Made by a program: the position numbers and the translations under genes. Positions 44,172 to 52,280 of a stretch of 64,000 nucleotides of DNA are shown in pieces (within the stretch, counting starts at the first letter, position 1; each line of letters opens with the position of its first letter). The stretch covers positions 806,001 through 870,000 of the forward strand of contig NZ_JAFMYW010000001.1 in NCBI RefSeq assembly GCF_017353175.1, written 5' to 3'. The notes below the pieces were generated by a model. It worked only from the letters and a program-made list of their open reading frames with translations. It made no database searches and was not told the origin of the DNA. Origin of the DNA: Fibrella forsythiae. GTDB taxonomy: Bacteria; Bacteroidota; Bacteroidia; Cytophagales; Spirosomataceae.

Positions 44172-45692
44172 TTATGCCGTGAACTCGTACTGCGTCAGGC
44201 CCAGAATACGGCTGGTGTGCTCGCGCATTTGCTGCGTTAGTTCGGCATCGTTCGCCAGCGACTGTCCGAAGCTTGGAATCATCTTGCGGAATTTCTCCTG
44301 CCAGTCGGCCGACTGCATCTCCGTGGGGAAGCACTTGTTCAACAGGTCGATCATGATCGACACGGCGGTTGAGGCACCCGGAGAAGCCCCCAGCAGGGCA
44401 GCAATGCTTCCATCTGCGGCACTGACCACTTCGGTACCGAATTCGAGCACGCCGCCTTCTTCATCGTCTTTCTTGATCACCTGCACCCGTTGTCCGGCAA
44501 TTTCAAGTTCCCAGTCCTGTAGTTGTGCTTCCGGGAAGTATTCGCGCAACGCCGCCAGCTTGTCTTCCGGCGACTGCATCACTTGTTGTATCAGGTATTT
44601 CGTCAGCGAAATATTGTGCAGGCCGGCCATCATCATCGGAGCCAGGTTGCTCATCTGAATTGACTTGGGCAGGTCGGAGTATGAGCCGTTTTTCAGGAAT
44701 TTAGTTGAAAAACCAGCATAAGGACCAAACAGCAGTTCGCGTTTTCCGTCGATCATGCGCGTGTCCAGGTGAGGCACCGACATTGGGGGTGCCCCTACCG
44801 ATGCTTTACCATACACTTTGGCCTGATGCCGTTCAATGATATTACGATTCAGGCAACGCAGCCACTGCCCACTTACAGGGAACCCACCATAACCACGGCT
44901 TTCGGGAATAGCCGATTTTTCGAGCAACCGCAACGAGCCGCCACCGGCACCAATGAACACGAATTTTGCGTGTACATCGCGGGTGGCTCCGGTTGTTACG
45001 TTCTCGACTTCAATCTTCCAGCCGCCCAGGGTTTTCGACCGCCAGATTTCGTGCACATCGTGCGCAAAATGAATCGACACACCGGGCATTTCTTCCAGCC
45101 GACGGAACATAGCCCGGGTTAGCGTACCGAAATTCACATCGGTACCCATGTCCATTCGGGTGGCGGCAACGGGCTGGCCCGGATCACGACCATCCATGAC
45201 GAGCGGCGTCCAGTCGGCAATTTTGGCTTTATCCTCCGTATACTGCATGCCCTGGAACAGGTGCGATCGGGTCAGCGCTTCGTGGCGACGGCGCAGGTAC
45301 GTTACGTTGTCGTCGCCCCAGACGAAACTCATATGTGGAATGGGCCGGATAAAATTCGGGGCATCTTTCAGGAACCCCTCCTCAACCAGATGCGCCCAGA
45401 ATTGCTTCGATTGCTCGAAGGATTCGGCAATCTTCACGGCTTTCGATGTTTCGATGGTGCCGTCTTCCCGTTCGGGGGTATAGTTGAGTTCGCAGAAGGC
45501 AGAGTGACCGGTGCCGGCATTATTCCAGGCGTCAGAGCTCTCGGCAGCGGCCTGATCAAGCCGCTCAAAAATTTGAATCGTGATATCAGGGTTCAGCTCC
45601 TTCAGCATCACCCCGAGCGTTGCACTCATGATGCCCGCTCCTATTAAAATAACGTCTGACGATTGAACGTGCGCGTCTTTTCGTTTTCCCAT
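44172..45692 (-). CDS. mqo: Malate:quinone oxidoreductase
   Basis: The open frame extends to 45839, but the ATG at 45692 (MGKRKDAHVQSSDVILIGAG) gives the usual 506-residue enzyme. The N-terminal dinucleotide-binding motif VILIGAGIMSATLG binds FAD, and WNNAGTGHSAFCELNYTPE is diagnostic of Mqo. It oxidises malate to oxaloacetate and passes electrons to the quinone pool at the inner membrane, replacing or supplementing NAD-malate dehydrogenase. Confidence 0.95.
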   Translation of the reverse strand: MGKRKDAHVQSSDVILIGAGIMSATLGVMLKELNPDITIQIFERLDQAAAESSDAWNNAGTGHSAFCELNYTPEREDGTIETSKAVKIAESFEQSKQFWAHLVEEGFLKDAPNFIRPIPHMSFVWGDDNVTYLRRRHEALTRSHLFQGMQYTEDKAKIADWTPLVMDGRDPGQPVAATRMDMGTDVNFGTLTRAMFRRLEEMPGVSIHFAHDVHEIWRSKTLGGWKIEVENVTTGATRDVHAKFVFIGAGGGSLRLLEKSAIPESRGYGGFPVSGQWLRCLNRNIIERHQAKVYGKASVGAPPMSVPHLDTRMIDGKRELLFGPYAGFSTKFLKNGSYSDLPKSIQMSNLAPMMMAGLHNISLTKYLIQQVMQSPEDKLAALREYFPEAQLQDWELEIAGQRVQVIKKDDEEGGVLEFGTEVVSAADGSIAALLGASPGASTAVSIMIDLLNKCFPTEMQSADWQEKFRKMIPSFGQSLANDAELTQQMREHTSRILGLTQYEFTA

Positions 45693-45907
45693 GCTTGTAG
45701 TTGATGGGCTAATCGCCCCCTGAATAAAGACCAAAAAGAGTTGTTCGTTGTTCCCAAAAACACGGAAAAATACAAGATTAGTGATCGTGTAGAACCCTAC
45801 CATGATGCGGTTGTACATTTGATAGTAAGCATCCGCCATTCACACGAAAGCTTCCCTCCCCCTTAGCCCAATCGGTAGAAGCCTGCCAACGTACTGCTTT
45901 GACCAGT

Positions 45908-47083
45908 ATGCTTCGTTTCGCTCCTGTTCATGTCATCGTTGGCGGTCTATGTCTGGTCCAGGCCGCCGCTGCCCAGCCCACTCCCGCCCGGCCCGACCTG
46001 CGGCAGGGGGCTTATTATACCGAAGCGGAAGGTGCTAAACGACTAACCGACACCGCACAAACGTACCTGACGCGCGCGGCCTGGGAAAAGCGGGCAACCC
46101 TACTACGCCAGGGACTGCACGACGGCATGGAACTACCCGAAAAGCCAGCGTTCGCTCCGCTGGTTTTATTTCGCCACAGTCTGCAGCAACTGGATGGATA
46201 CACGGTTGAAAACGTAGCTTTCGAGAGCCTGCCAGGCATTTTCATTACGGGCAATTTGTACCGGCCACTGAGCATGATGGGTAAACGTCCAGCAATTTTG
46301 AGCCAGCATGGCCATGCCAAAACGCTTGATGGCCGCACGCCGGAATCGACCCAACAGCGGTGCGCTACCCTGGCCCGAATGGGCGCGGTTGTGTTTGCCT
46401 ACGACATGATTGGCTACGGCGATAGCAAACAGTGTGAACATAAGTTGCCCAAGGCTCTGAAAATTCAGACAATGAATAGTATTCGGGCGGTCGATTTTCT
46501 GGTAAGTCTGCCGGAGGTAGATCCAGCTCGCATTGGCGTTACGGGTGAATCGGGCGGAGGCACGCAGGCCTTCATGCTGGCTGCACTCGATCCGCGCGTT
46601 ACGGTGGCCGTTCCGGTCGTGATGGTATCAGCCCATTTTTTTGGCGGCTGCCCCTGTGAGAGCGGTATGCCTGTTCACAAGCGACCGAGCCACGAAACAT
46701 CCAACGCTGAACTCACGGCGCTGATCGCTCCCCGGCCGCTGCTCCTGATTTCTGATGGGAAAGACTGGACCAAGAATACGCCAGCCGTTGAGTACCCGTT
46801 TATGCAGGGCGTTTACCGGCTGTACAATGCAGAAAGCCAGGTAGCCAACGTGCACCTGCCCGACGAAGGCCATGATTACGGGCCCAACAAACGAGCAGCA
46901 GCCTATCAGTTTCTGGCGAAACACTTAGGCCTTGACCTAAATCGCGTGCTCAAAAATGGGCAACCCGATGAGAGTCGAAACACGATTCTTTCCCCGGAAG
47001 CCCTTCGTGTTTTTACGGACGAGCATCCCCGGCCCGCTCAGGCTGCCATGGGCGACGAAGCTGTATCTGCGCTGTTGAACTAA
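45908..47083 (+). CDS. Acetylxylan-esterase-like alpha/beta hydrolase, exported
   Basis: The frame starts with TTG at 45899; the ATG at 45908 (MLRFAPVHVIVGG) begins a signal peptide ending near AAAAQ and is preferred, giving 391 residues. The fold is alpha/beta hydrolase with nucleophile elbow GESGGG, followed by TALIAPRPLLLISDGKDW and GHDYGPNKR, which supply the Asp-His pair. Proteins of this type occur in polysaccharide loci and remove acetyl or similar esters. It is 13 bases before the CBM-like gene, so they form an operon. Confidence 0.8.
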   Translation: MLRFAPVHVIVGGLCLVQAAAAQPTPARPDLRQGAYYTEAEGAKRLTDTAQTYLTRAAWEKRATLLRQGLHDGMELPEKPAFAPLVLFRHSLQQLDGYTVENVAFESLPGIFITGNLYRPLSMMGKRPAILSQHGHAKTLDGRTPESTQQRCATLARMGAVVFAYDMIGYGDSKQCEHKLPKALKIQTMNSIRAVDFLVSLPEVDPARIGVTGESGGGTQAFMLAALDPRVTVAVPVVMVSAHFFGGCPCESGMPVHKRPSHETSNAELTALIAPRPLLLISDGKDWTKNTPAVEYPFMQGVYRLYNAESQVANVHLPDEGHDYGPNKRAAAYQFLAKHLGLDLNRVLKNGQPDESRNTILSPEALRVFTDEHPRPAQAAMGDEAVSALLN

Positions 47084-47096
47084 CCCCCTCCCGGCC

Positions 47097-47777
47097 ATGA
47101 AATACGTTGCCTGCTGTCTTGCCAGTTTACTAGTGCTGACCAGTACACTGGCTGCCGCCCAGATACCAAGAACCTACAAGGGTAAACCGTTCAGGGATGC
47201 GGGATACACCAAAGGCGCACAGCCTATTCCGGGCCGGGTAGAGCTGGCGTATTATGATCTGGGGGGCGAAGGCGTTGCCTACCATGATACCGATCCGATC
47301 AACAACGGAAGCGGGAAGCTGAATCGTGAGCCAATCCACGCGCGACCCGGCATTCCTGATTACCTGCTCCATTTCAGAGAAAAAGAAGGCGTCGATATTT
47401 CTTTCACCAAAGATTTCGCCGACTTCAACCATCCCAACCAGGTTGATCCGAAAGTAAATCAGCTTTACATCGGCTGGCAGGAAGATGGCGAGTGGACCAA
47501 CTACACGGTCGATGTGAAAGTGCCTGGGCGGTACAGGATCAGTACGATTTATGGCTTCCAGGATAACAAATCGTCGCTATGGCTAAACGGCCTAAAAGTA
47601 GTTGACCTCGTTTTGCCTGAAAACACGGGTGACTACCACCGTTGGACACAGGCAACTGTTGGCGAGATTACCTTCCCTACGGCAGGCCCAAACCTGCTTA
47701 CGCTGTACTATAACAAAGGATCAAACCTGGCCTACCTCGATTTCATCTGGATTCACCCCCAGCCGGGAAAGAAGTGA
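47097..47777 (+). CDS. Secreted carbohydrate-binding (CBM6-like) protein
   Basis: The 226-residue protein has a signal peptide (AAAQ) and a sequence like the CBM6/35 beta-sandwich: GRVELAYYDLGGEGVAYHDT, EKEGVDISFTKDF and WQEDGEWTNYTVDVKVPGRY. The binding-face Trp/Tyr residues are present. There is no catalytic domain, which is unusual because such modules normally ride on glycoside hydrolases. It probably helps the neighbouring esterase dock on glycans. Confidence 0.72.
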   Translation: MKYVACCLASLLVLTSTLAAAQIPRTYKGKPFRDAGYTKGAQPIPGRVELAYYDLGGEGVAYHDTDPINNGSGKLNREPIHARPGIPDYLLHFREKEGVDISFTKDFADFNHPNQVDPKVNQLYIGWQEDGEWTNYTVDVKVPGRYRISTIYGFQDNKSSLWLNGLKVVDLVLPENTGDYHRWTQATVGEITFPTAGPNLLTLYYNKGSNLAYLDFIWIHPQPGKK

Positions 47778-47973
47778 TATGGCGATGGCCCTGGTAAGCC
47801 TGAAGGGTGGTTACGCCAGCTGAAATGACACCTTCAACCCGGCGGTAACCACTAAGCGCGCACAAGCCGGGTAGGTTACTGCGTGGCATGCCGATAAAGT
47901 TGGCGGCTCTTTAATTTGACAGTCTGCCAGAAACAACGCAGGTAGGTACGTTGCTTCGTCCTATTTTCGGGCT

Positions 47974-49026
47974 ATGAAACACGTACCTGCGCTGCTCAGC
48001 ATCTGGTTGTTCGTCCTCATCCAGCATGCCTTTTCACAGCCGATCACCCCAACGCTGGGGCGCGAATGGATTTATACCGAAGCGCCGTTTCCCGAGTGTC
48101 ATGCGTCTACGCTGGCTGAAACACCCTCCGGCCTGGTTGCCGCCTGGTTTGGCGGGCAATATGAACGCCATCCCGATGTAGGCATCTGGACCAGTCAACG
48201 AACAGCTACAGGCTGGACACCGCCCGTTGAGGTCGCCAATGGCGTTCAACCTGATGGGAAGCACCTGCCCTGCTGGAACCCAGTGCTGTTTCAGGTACCC
48301 AAAGGCGAATTGTTGTTATTCTATAAGGTTGGCCCAAGCCCATCAACCTGGTGGGGCATGCTGAAACGGTCGACCGATGACGGGAAAACCTGGACAGCCC
48401 CGGAACGGCTGCCAGACGGTATTGCAGGGCCGATCAAGAATAAGCCGGTGTTACTTGCTTCAGGTACGTTACTTTGCCCAAGCAGTTCAGAAGATCATAA
48501 TTGGCGGGTGCATTTCGAGCAAACCAGCGACTGGGGTAAGACCTGGCAGCGATCGGCACCCATCAACGAAGGAATCACCGACGGCGCTATTCAGCCAAGT
48601 GTCTTATTTCATAAAAATGGGCAGTTACAGGCACTTTGTCGCAGTCAGAAAAGCGGGTTTGTCCTGGAAACCTGGTCGAAAGATGGTGGTAAAACCTGGT
48701 CGGCACGGGCGAAAACCAAACTACCGAACCCTAATTCAGGCACCGACGCCGTGACCCTGGCCGATGGGCGCCATGTGCTGGTGTATAACCCAACCTCGCC
48801 CACACCGGGGCAGTTTGGCGGCCCCCGTACACCACTTCATGCGGCCATTTCTGCTGATGGCAAAACCTGGAAAACGCTGGCTGTGCTGGAAAATGAACCT
48901 GGTGAATACTCCTACCCAGCCGTTATTCAAACGGCTGACGGACTGGTTCATATCTCCTACACCTGGAAACGCCAGCGCGTTCGGCATGTGGTGCTTAACC
49001 CCAACGCACCGAATGCCAGTAAATGA
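47974..49026 (+). CDS. BNR/sialidase-like exported beta-propeller protein
   Basis: The 350-residue protein has a signal peptide (AFSQP) and several Asp-box repeats (STDDGKTWTAP, TSDWGKTWQRS, SKDGGKTWSAR, SADGKTWKTL) typical of the sialidase fold (BNR_2 type). PECHASTLAETPSGLVAAWFGGQYE is common in this family's Bacteroidota members. True sialidase activity is uncertain, as many act on other glycans. The gene lies 196 bases after the CBM-like gene. A weak TATTTTCG box and a GGTACGTT copy lie in the 30 bases before the ATG. Confidence 0.85.
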   Translation: MKHVPALLSIWLFVLIQHAFSQPITPTLGREWIYTEAPFPECHASTLAETPSGLVAAWFGGQYERHPDVGIWTSQRTATGWTPPVEVANGVQPDGKHLPCWNPVLFQVPKGELLLFYKVGPSPSTWWGMLKRSTDDGKTWTAPERLPDGIAGPIKNKPVLLASGTLLCPSSSEDHNWRVHFEQTSDWGKTWQRSAPINEGITDGAIQPSVLFHKNGQLQALCRSQKSGFVLETWSKDGGKTWSARAKTKLPNPNSGTDAVTLADGRHVLVYNPTSPTPGQFGGPRTPLHAAISADGKTWKTLAVLENEPGEYSYPAVIQTADGLVHISYTWKRQRVRHVVLNPNAPNASK

Positions 49027-49044
49027 GGTAAGCCGCTGATTTCT

Positions 49045-50031
49045 CTAAACGCCCCGCTGCCGCTTTAGCTCTGTGATTTCGAAATCGAATGGCAGTTCCC
49101 TCATGCACTTAAAATGGCCGAGCGGGCATTTGTCATAGCCGATTTTGGAACAGGGCCTGCACCCCAGCTTGCTGTTTTCCAGGGCAACGTACGGCGTCTT
49201 GTAAGGATACATTCCGAAGGCAGGAACCGTGTTTCCCCAGATCGAGTATACCTTCTTTTTCAGCGCGGCGGCAATGTGCATCAGGCCAGTATCGTGGCTG
49301 AACACCACGCGGGCACCCTGCAAGAGCGATGCCGACTGGTTCAGGTTGTAGCGGCCGCAGGCATTGTAGATCAGGCTCGACCCCAATGCCGTTTCAATCA
49401 GATCACCCGCCGTCTGGTCTTCTTTACCACCCAGCAGCACCACCGGGTAGTCTATCTTGCGGCATAGCTCAATCATCCGGTCAATGGGCAGCTTTTTGGT
49501 GGCATGCTGCCCACCAATTGCGTAGGCAACGTACCCAGTCTGGTGCGTGTTGGGCAGCCAGTTCGGTTCAACCTGATCTTTATAAGGAATGTAATAATCG
49601 AGCCCTTTACCGTCGTTGCTTACGCCCAGAGGCAGTACCGTAGCCAGGTACCGATCAACGATGTGTATGTCTGGTAACGTGTTGATCTTGAAGCGGACCA
49701 GCAACCATTTGCTCAGGTTCAGTTTATCGAACGAGTAGGCTTTAACGCCAAGTTGCAGCTTGATCAGACGCGTACGCAGGTTCTGGTGCAGGTCGATGAT
49801 GAAGTCGAATTGTTCGGCTTTCAATTGCTTTACCAGCGTCTGTAGCGACCCCTCGAGATAATGGGTTTTATCGATATAGGGGTTATCGTCCAGCAGGGTG
49901 GCAAAACCTCGCTTAGTGGCATAATGCACCTCCGCGTCGGGTATCTGCTGTTTCAGACACCGAACCACAGGCGTCGTCAGCACGATGTCGCCGATCGACG
50001 AAAAGCGAAGGATGAGGAACTTGGTAGCCAT
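49045..50031 (-). CDS. Glycosyltransferase family 9 (heptosyltransferase-like)
   Basis: The frame is open to 50142, but that overlaps the next gene; the ATG at 50031 (MATKFLILRFSSIGDIVLTTP) is the classical GT9 start and gives 329 residues. GGKEDQTAGDLIE and ARVVFSHDTGLMHIAAALKKKVYSIWG are the nucleotide-sugar-binding signatures. GT9 enzymes add heptose or related sugars to lipopolysaccharide or other surface glycans. A TAATTTTG box at 50037-50044 on the minus strand suggests an internal promoter with almost no leader. Confidence 0.92.
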   Translation of the reverse strand: MATKFLILRFSSIGDIVLTTPVVRCLKQQIPDAEVHYATKRGFATLLDDNPYIDKTHYLEGSLQTLVKQLKAEQFDFIIDLHQNLRTRLIKLQLGVKAYSFDKLNLSKWLLVRFKINTLPDIHIVDRYLATVLPLGVSNDGKGLDYYIPYKDQVEPNWLPNTHQTGYVAYAIGGQHATKKLPIDRMIELCRKIDYPVVLLGGKEDQTAGDLIETALGSSLIYNACGRYNLNQSASLLQGARVVFSHDTGLMHIAAALKKKVYSIWGNTVPAFGMYPYKTPYVALENSKLGCRPCSKIGYDKCPLGHFKCMRELPFDFEITELKRQRGV

Positions 50032-50047
50032 GACGCCAAAATTACAC

Positions 50048-51115
50048 CTAAAACGGCCACCATCGAGGTTTAATGGCCGTACGGTAGTCGCTTTCTTCGC
50101 AGGCAATGCAGGGCGGTATACCCGGTACTGGCGGCGGAACATATTTGAAATTAGGCGTACCTACCCCTTTAGACCGGTCAACCACATAAGGCATTTTCTG
50201 CCCGCCCGACGCACTGAAATACCCAATGACCAGTTCGCCGGGGTTGCTGACCGATACAATGTTCCCGCGGATTGAAGACGGTGCCGTGTCGAAGATGCCC
50301 CCGTTGCTTTTTGTGAGATTCTCGATGGTTTTGTAGTACAGATAGGCATCGCGCGAAATAGTCAGCTGCTCAATCTCCATGTAATAGCCACTGGTTGCGG
50401 CAAATGGTGCACGGGCAATAAACTGGCGGCTGATCGCTTTGCCATTCACCTGCTCATCAGAGGTAACATTTACGCAGTTTGCGCCCGAGCACCTGAAAAT
50501 ATCCCAGCAATCGTTGCAGCAGAAGACTCCGTATTCGGCCCCATTCGCGAACGTCACAATAGTACAATACTTCAGGGCTTCGAAGTGGGTCCAGTTCCAC
50601 CGGTAATAATCACCCGTGGTAGCGGGGTCTTTCGTGTCCAGATACACGTTAAAGCCTTTATCCGGCATCAGCAGTCCATCGACCGGAACCTCCGTGTACT
50701 CATCATAGATCCGGTCAATGGCCGGTGCAGCCTTCAGCAGTTCCGGTTTCGATTCATACCGGCGGCCGTCGGGTAAGGTAACCAGCAGTTTGTAGGTACG
50801 TCCTGCCTGCCCCTGGAACGACGCCGGCGTACGGTACATGCCTTTGCCGATCTCGCTAAATCGCTGTTGCCTGCCCAGATCATCCGCCACGATAACCGTA
50901 GCGCCTGTGACAATATAATTCAGCGCTTTGAAGGTAAAATCATCGGTATAGGTCAGCGTAACCTGATGCGGGCCAGGCTGGTCAGTAATGTAGCCGTCAA
51001 CGATCAGCAATTTCCCGCTCAGCGACTTCGTGTCCGGCTGATAGGGCGTTATACACGACATCACCGCCGCAGCAAGCAGCAGATGAACAAAAAGATTAAT
51101 TACGGTTCGGTTCAT
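50048..51115 (-). CDS. DUF4249 lipoprotein, downstream copy
   Basis: The 355-residue protein has a lipobox (AAVMSC) followed by ITPYQPDTKSLSGKLLIVDGYITDQPG, the DUF4249 start. It carries a cysteine cluster CCNDCWDIFRCSGANC and a C-terminal PCIACEESDYRTAIKPRWWP. DUF4249 proteins accompany TonB receptors and probably act as surface lipoprotein partners. It lies 41 bases after its paralogue on the same strand. Confidence 0.9.
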   Translation of the reverse strand: MNRTVINLFVHLLLAAAVMSCITPYQPDTKSLSGKLLIVDGYITDQPGPHQVTLTYTDDFTFKALNYIVTGATVIVADDLGRQQRFSEIGKGMYRTPASFQGQAGRTYKLLVTLPDGRRYESKPELLKAAPAIDRIYDEYTEVPVDGLLMPDKGFNVYLDTKDPATTGDYYRWNWTHFEALKYCTIVTFANGAEYGVFCCNDCWDIFRCSGANCVNVTSDEQVNGKAISRQFIARAPFAATSGYYMEIEQLTISRDAYLYYKTIENLTKSNGGIFDTAPSSIRGNIVSVSNPGELVIGYFSASGGQKMPYVVDRSKGVGTPNFKYVPPPVPGIPPCIACEESDYRTAIKPRWWPF

Positions 51116-51156
51116 AGCTGTTGAGGTGGCCGGTAGTACAAGGCTGTCTGTTTACC

Positions 51157-52248
51157 TCATAAAGGCCACCAGCGAGGTTTGATACGCGTCCGGTAGTCAC
51201 TTTCCACACAGGCAACACAGGGATCGAGCGGGCCGGGTGGGATCACCGCTGGTTTCACTGCCGGTGACCCTTTTCCTGTAAGGCGATCTACGACGTACGG
51301 CACCTTCTGCGCACCCGACACGCTGAAATACCCGAAGACAAACTCACCGGCGTTGGTCAGTGACCGAATATTCCCCTTAACAGTGGCTGGTGCCGCGTCG
51401 AAGATGCCCCCATTGCTCACGGTCAGATTCTCGACCGACTTGTAGAACAGGTACGCCTCACGGCTGATGCTCAGTTGCTCGATTTCCAGGTAATACTTGC
51501 CGTATGAGGTGAATGGTACCCGCATGATTGGCTCTCGGCTGATCGAATTACCATTAATGGCTTCATCAGAAAGCGTATTGATGCAGTTGGGGCCCGTACA
51601 GGTGATCACATCCCAGCAGGTCTGGCAGCAGCTCTGCCCTGTTTCGGTCGTAACACCTCGTACAGTCTGTGTTTTAATGCCGCAATAAATAATCTGCTCA
51701 AAGTTGGTCCACCGCCAGCGGTAATAGTCGCCCGGCGTAGGCGAATCTCTGGTATCGATAAACACATCAAATCCACTGTCCAGACCACTGGCCGTTTCTT
51801 TCTGGCTGAACTCATCATATACCTTGTCGATTGGTGGAGCCGCCTTCAGTTTTTCGGCAGTCGACTCATATCGTTTGCCATCGGCCAGCGTTATGGTCAG
51901 CTTGTAGGTACGTCCCGCCTGCCCTTGATATGTGGTTGGCGTTCGGTAGATGCCAGCGGCCACTTCGATGAAATCCTGCTTCGCGCCAGTGTCATCCGTA
52001 ACGGTCACTTTGGCGCCGGTAGCCCGCAGATTGACGGCTTTTGCGGTGTAATCGGCGGTGTATGACAGGCCAACCTGATAAGGGCCCGGCTGATCGGTGA
52101 TGAATCCGTCTACAATCAGCACGGGCTGATCGAGCGATTTTAATTCTGGCTGATAGGGCGTTATACAACCGATGAGCCAGGTGTAGAGCAGCGTAAAAGC
52201 GATGTATCGGGCAAGGGTGCGAAGCGGGGAAAGAGGGGGTCGTTTCAT
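51157..52248 (-). CDS. DUF4249 lipoprotein, upstream copy
   Basis: The 363-residue protein is a close paralogue of the downstream gene: lipobox (LIGC), ITPYQPELKSLDQPVLIVDGFITDQPG, cysteine cluster CCQTCWDVITCTGPNC and C-terminal PCVACVESDYRTRIKPRWWP. The nearly superposable cysteine spacing in both copies implies a shared disulfide or metal site. It starts 32 bases after the TonB receptor and forms an operon with it. Confidence 0.9.
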   Translation of the reverse strand: MKRPPLSPLRTLARYIAFTLLYTWLIGCITPYQPELKSLDQPVLIVDGFITDQPGPYQVGLSYTADYTAKAVNLRATGAKVTVTDDTGAKQDFIEVAAGIYRTPTTYQGQAGRTYKLTITLADGKRYESTAEKLKAAPPIDKVYDEFSQKETASGLDSGFDVFIDTRDSPTPGDYYRWRWTNFEQIIYCGIKTQTVRGVTTETGQSCCQTCWDVITCTGPNCINTLSDEAINGNSISREPIMRVPFTSYGKYYLEIEQLSISREAYLFYKSVENLTVSNGGIFDAAPATVKGNIRSLTNAGEFVFGYFSVSGAQKVPYVVDRLTGKGSPAVKPAVIPPGPLDPCVACVESDYRTRIKPRWWPL

Positions 52249-52280
52249 GGATCAGGGAGTGTCCTGGGTTTCGGATTTCC

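Noticed and set aside
45863-45890. tRNA-like D-arm sequence (TAGCCCAATCGGTAGAAGC)
   Set aside because: No anticodon arm, T-arm or acceptor pairing follows; probably chance resemblance.
47801-47852. Weak inverted repeats (GTGGTTAC and TGAAGG with complements) after the CBM-like gene
   Set aside because: The arms are short and interleaved, with no T-run, so they were not called as a terminator.
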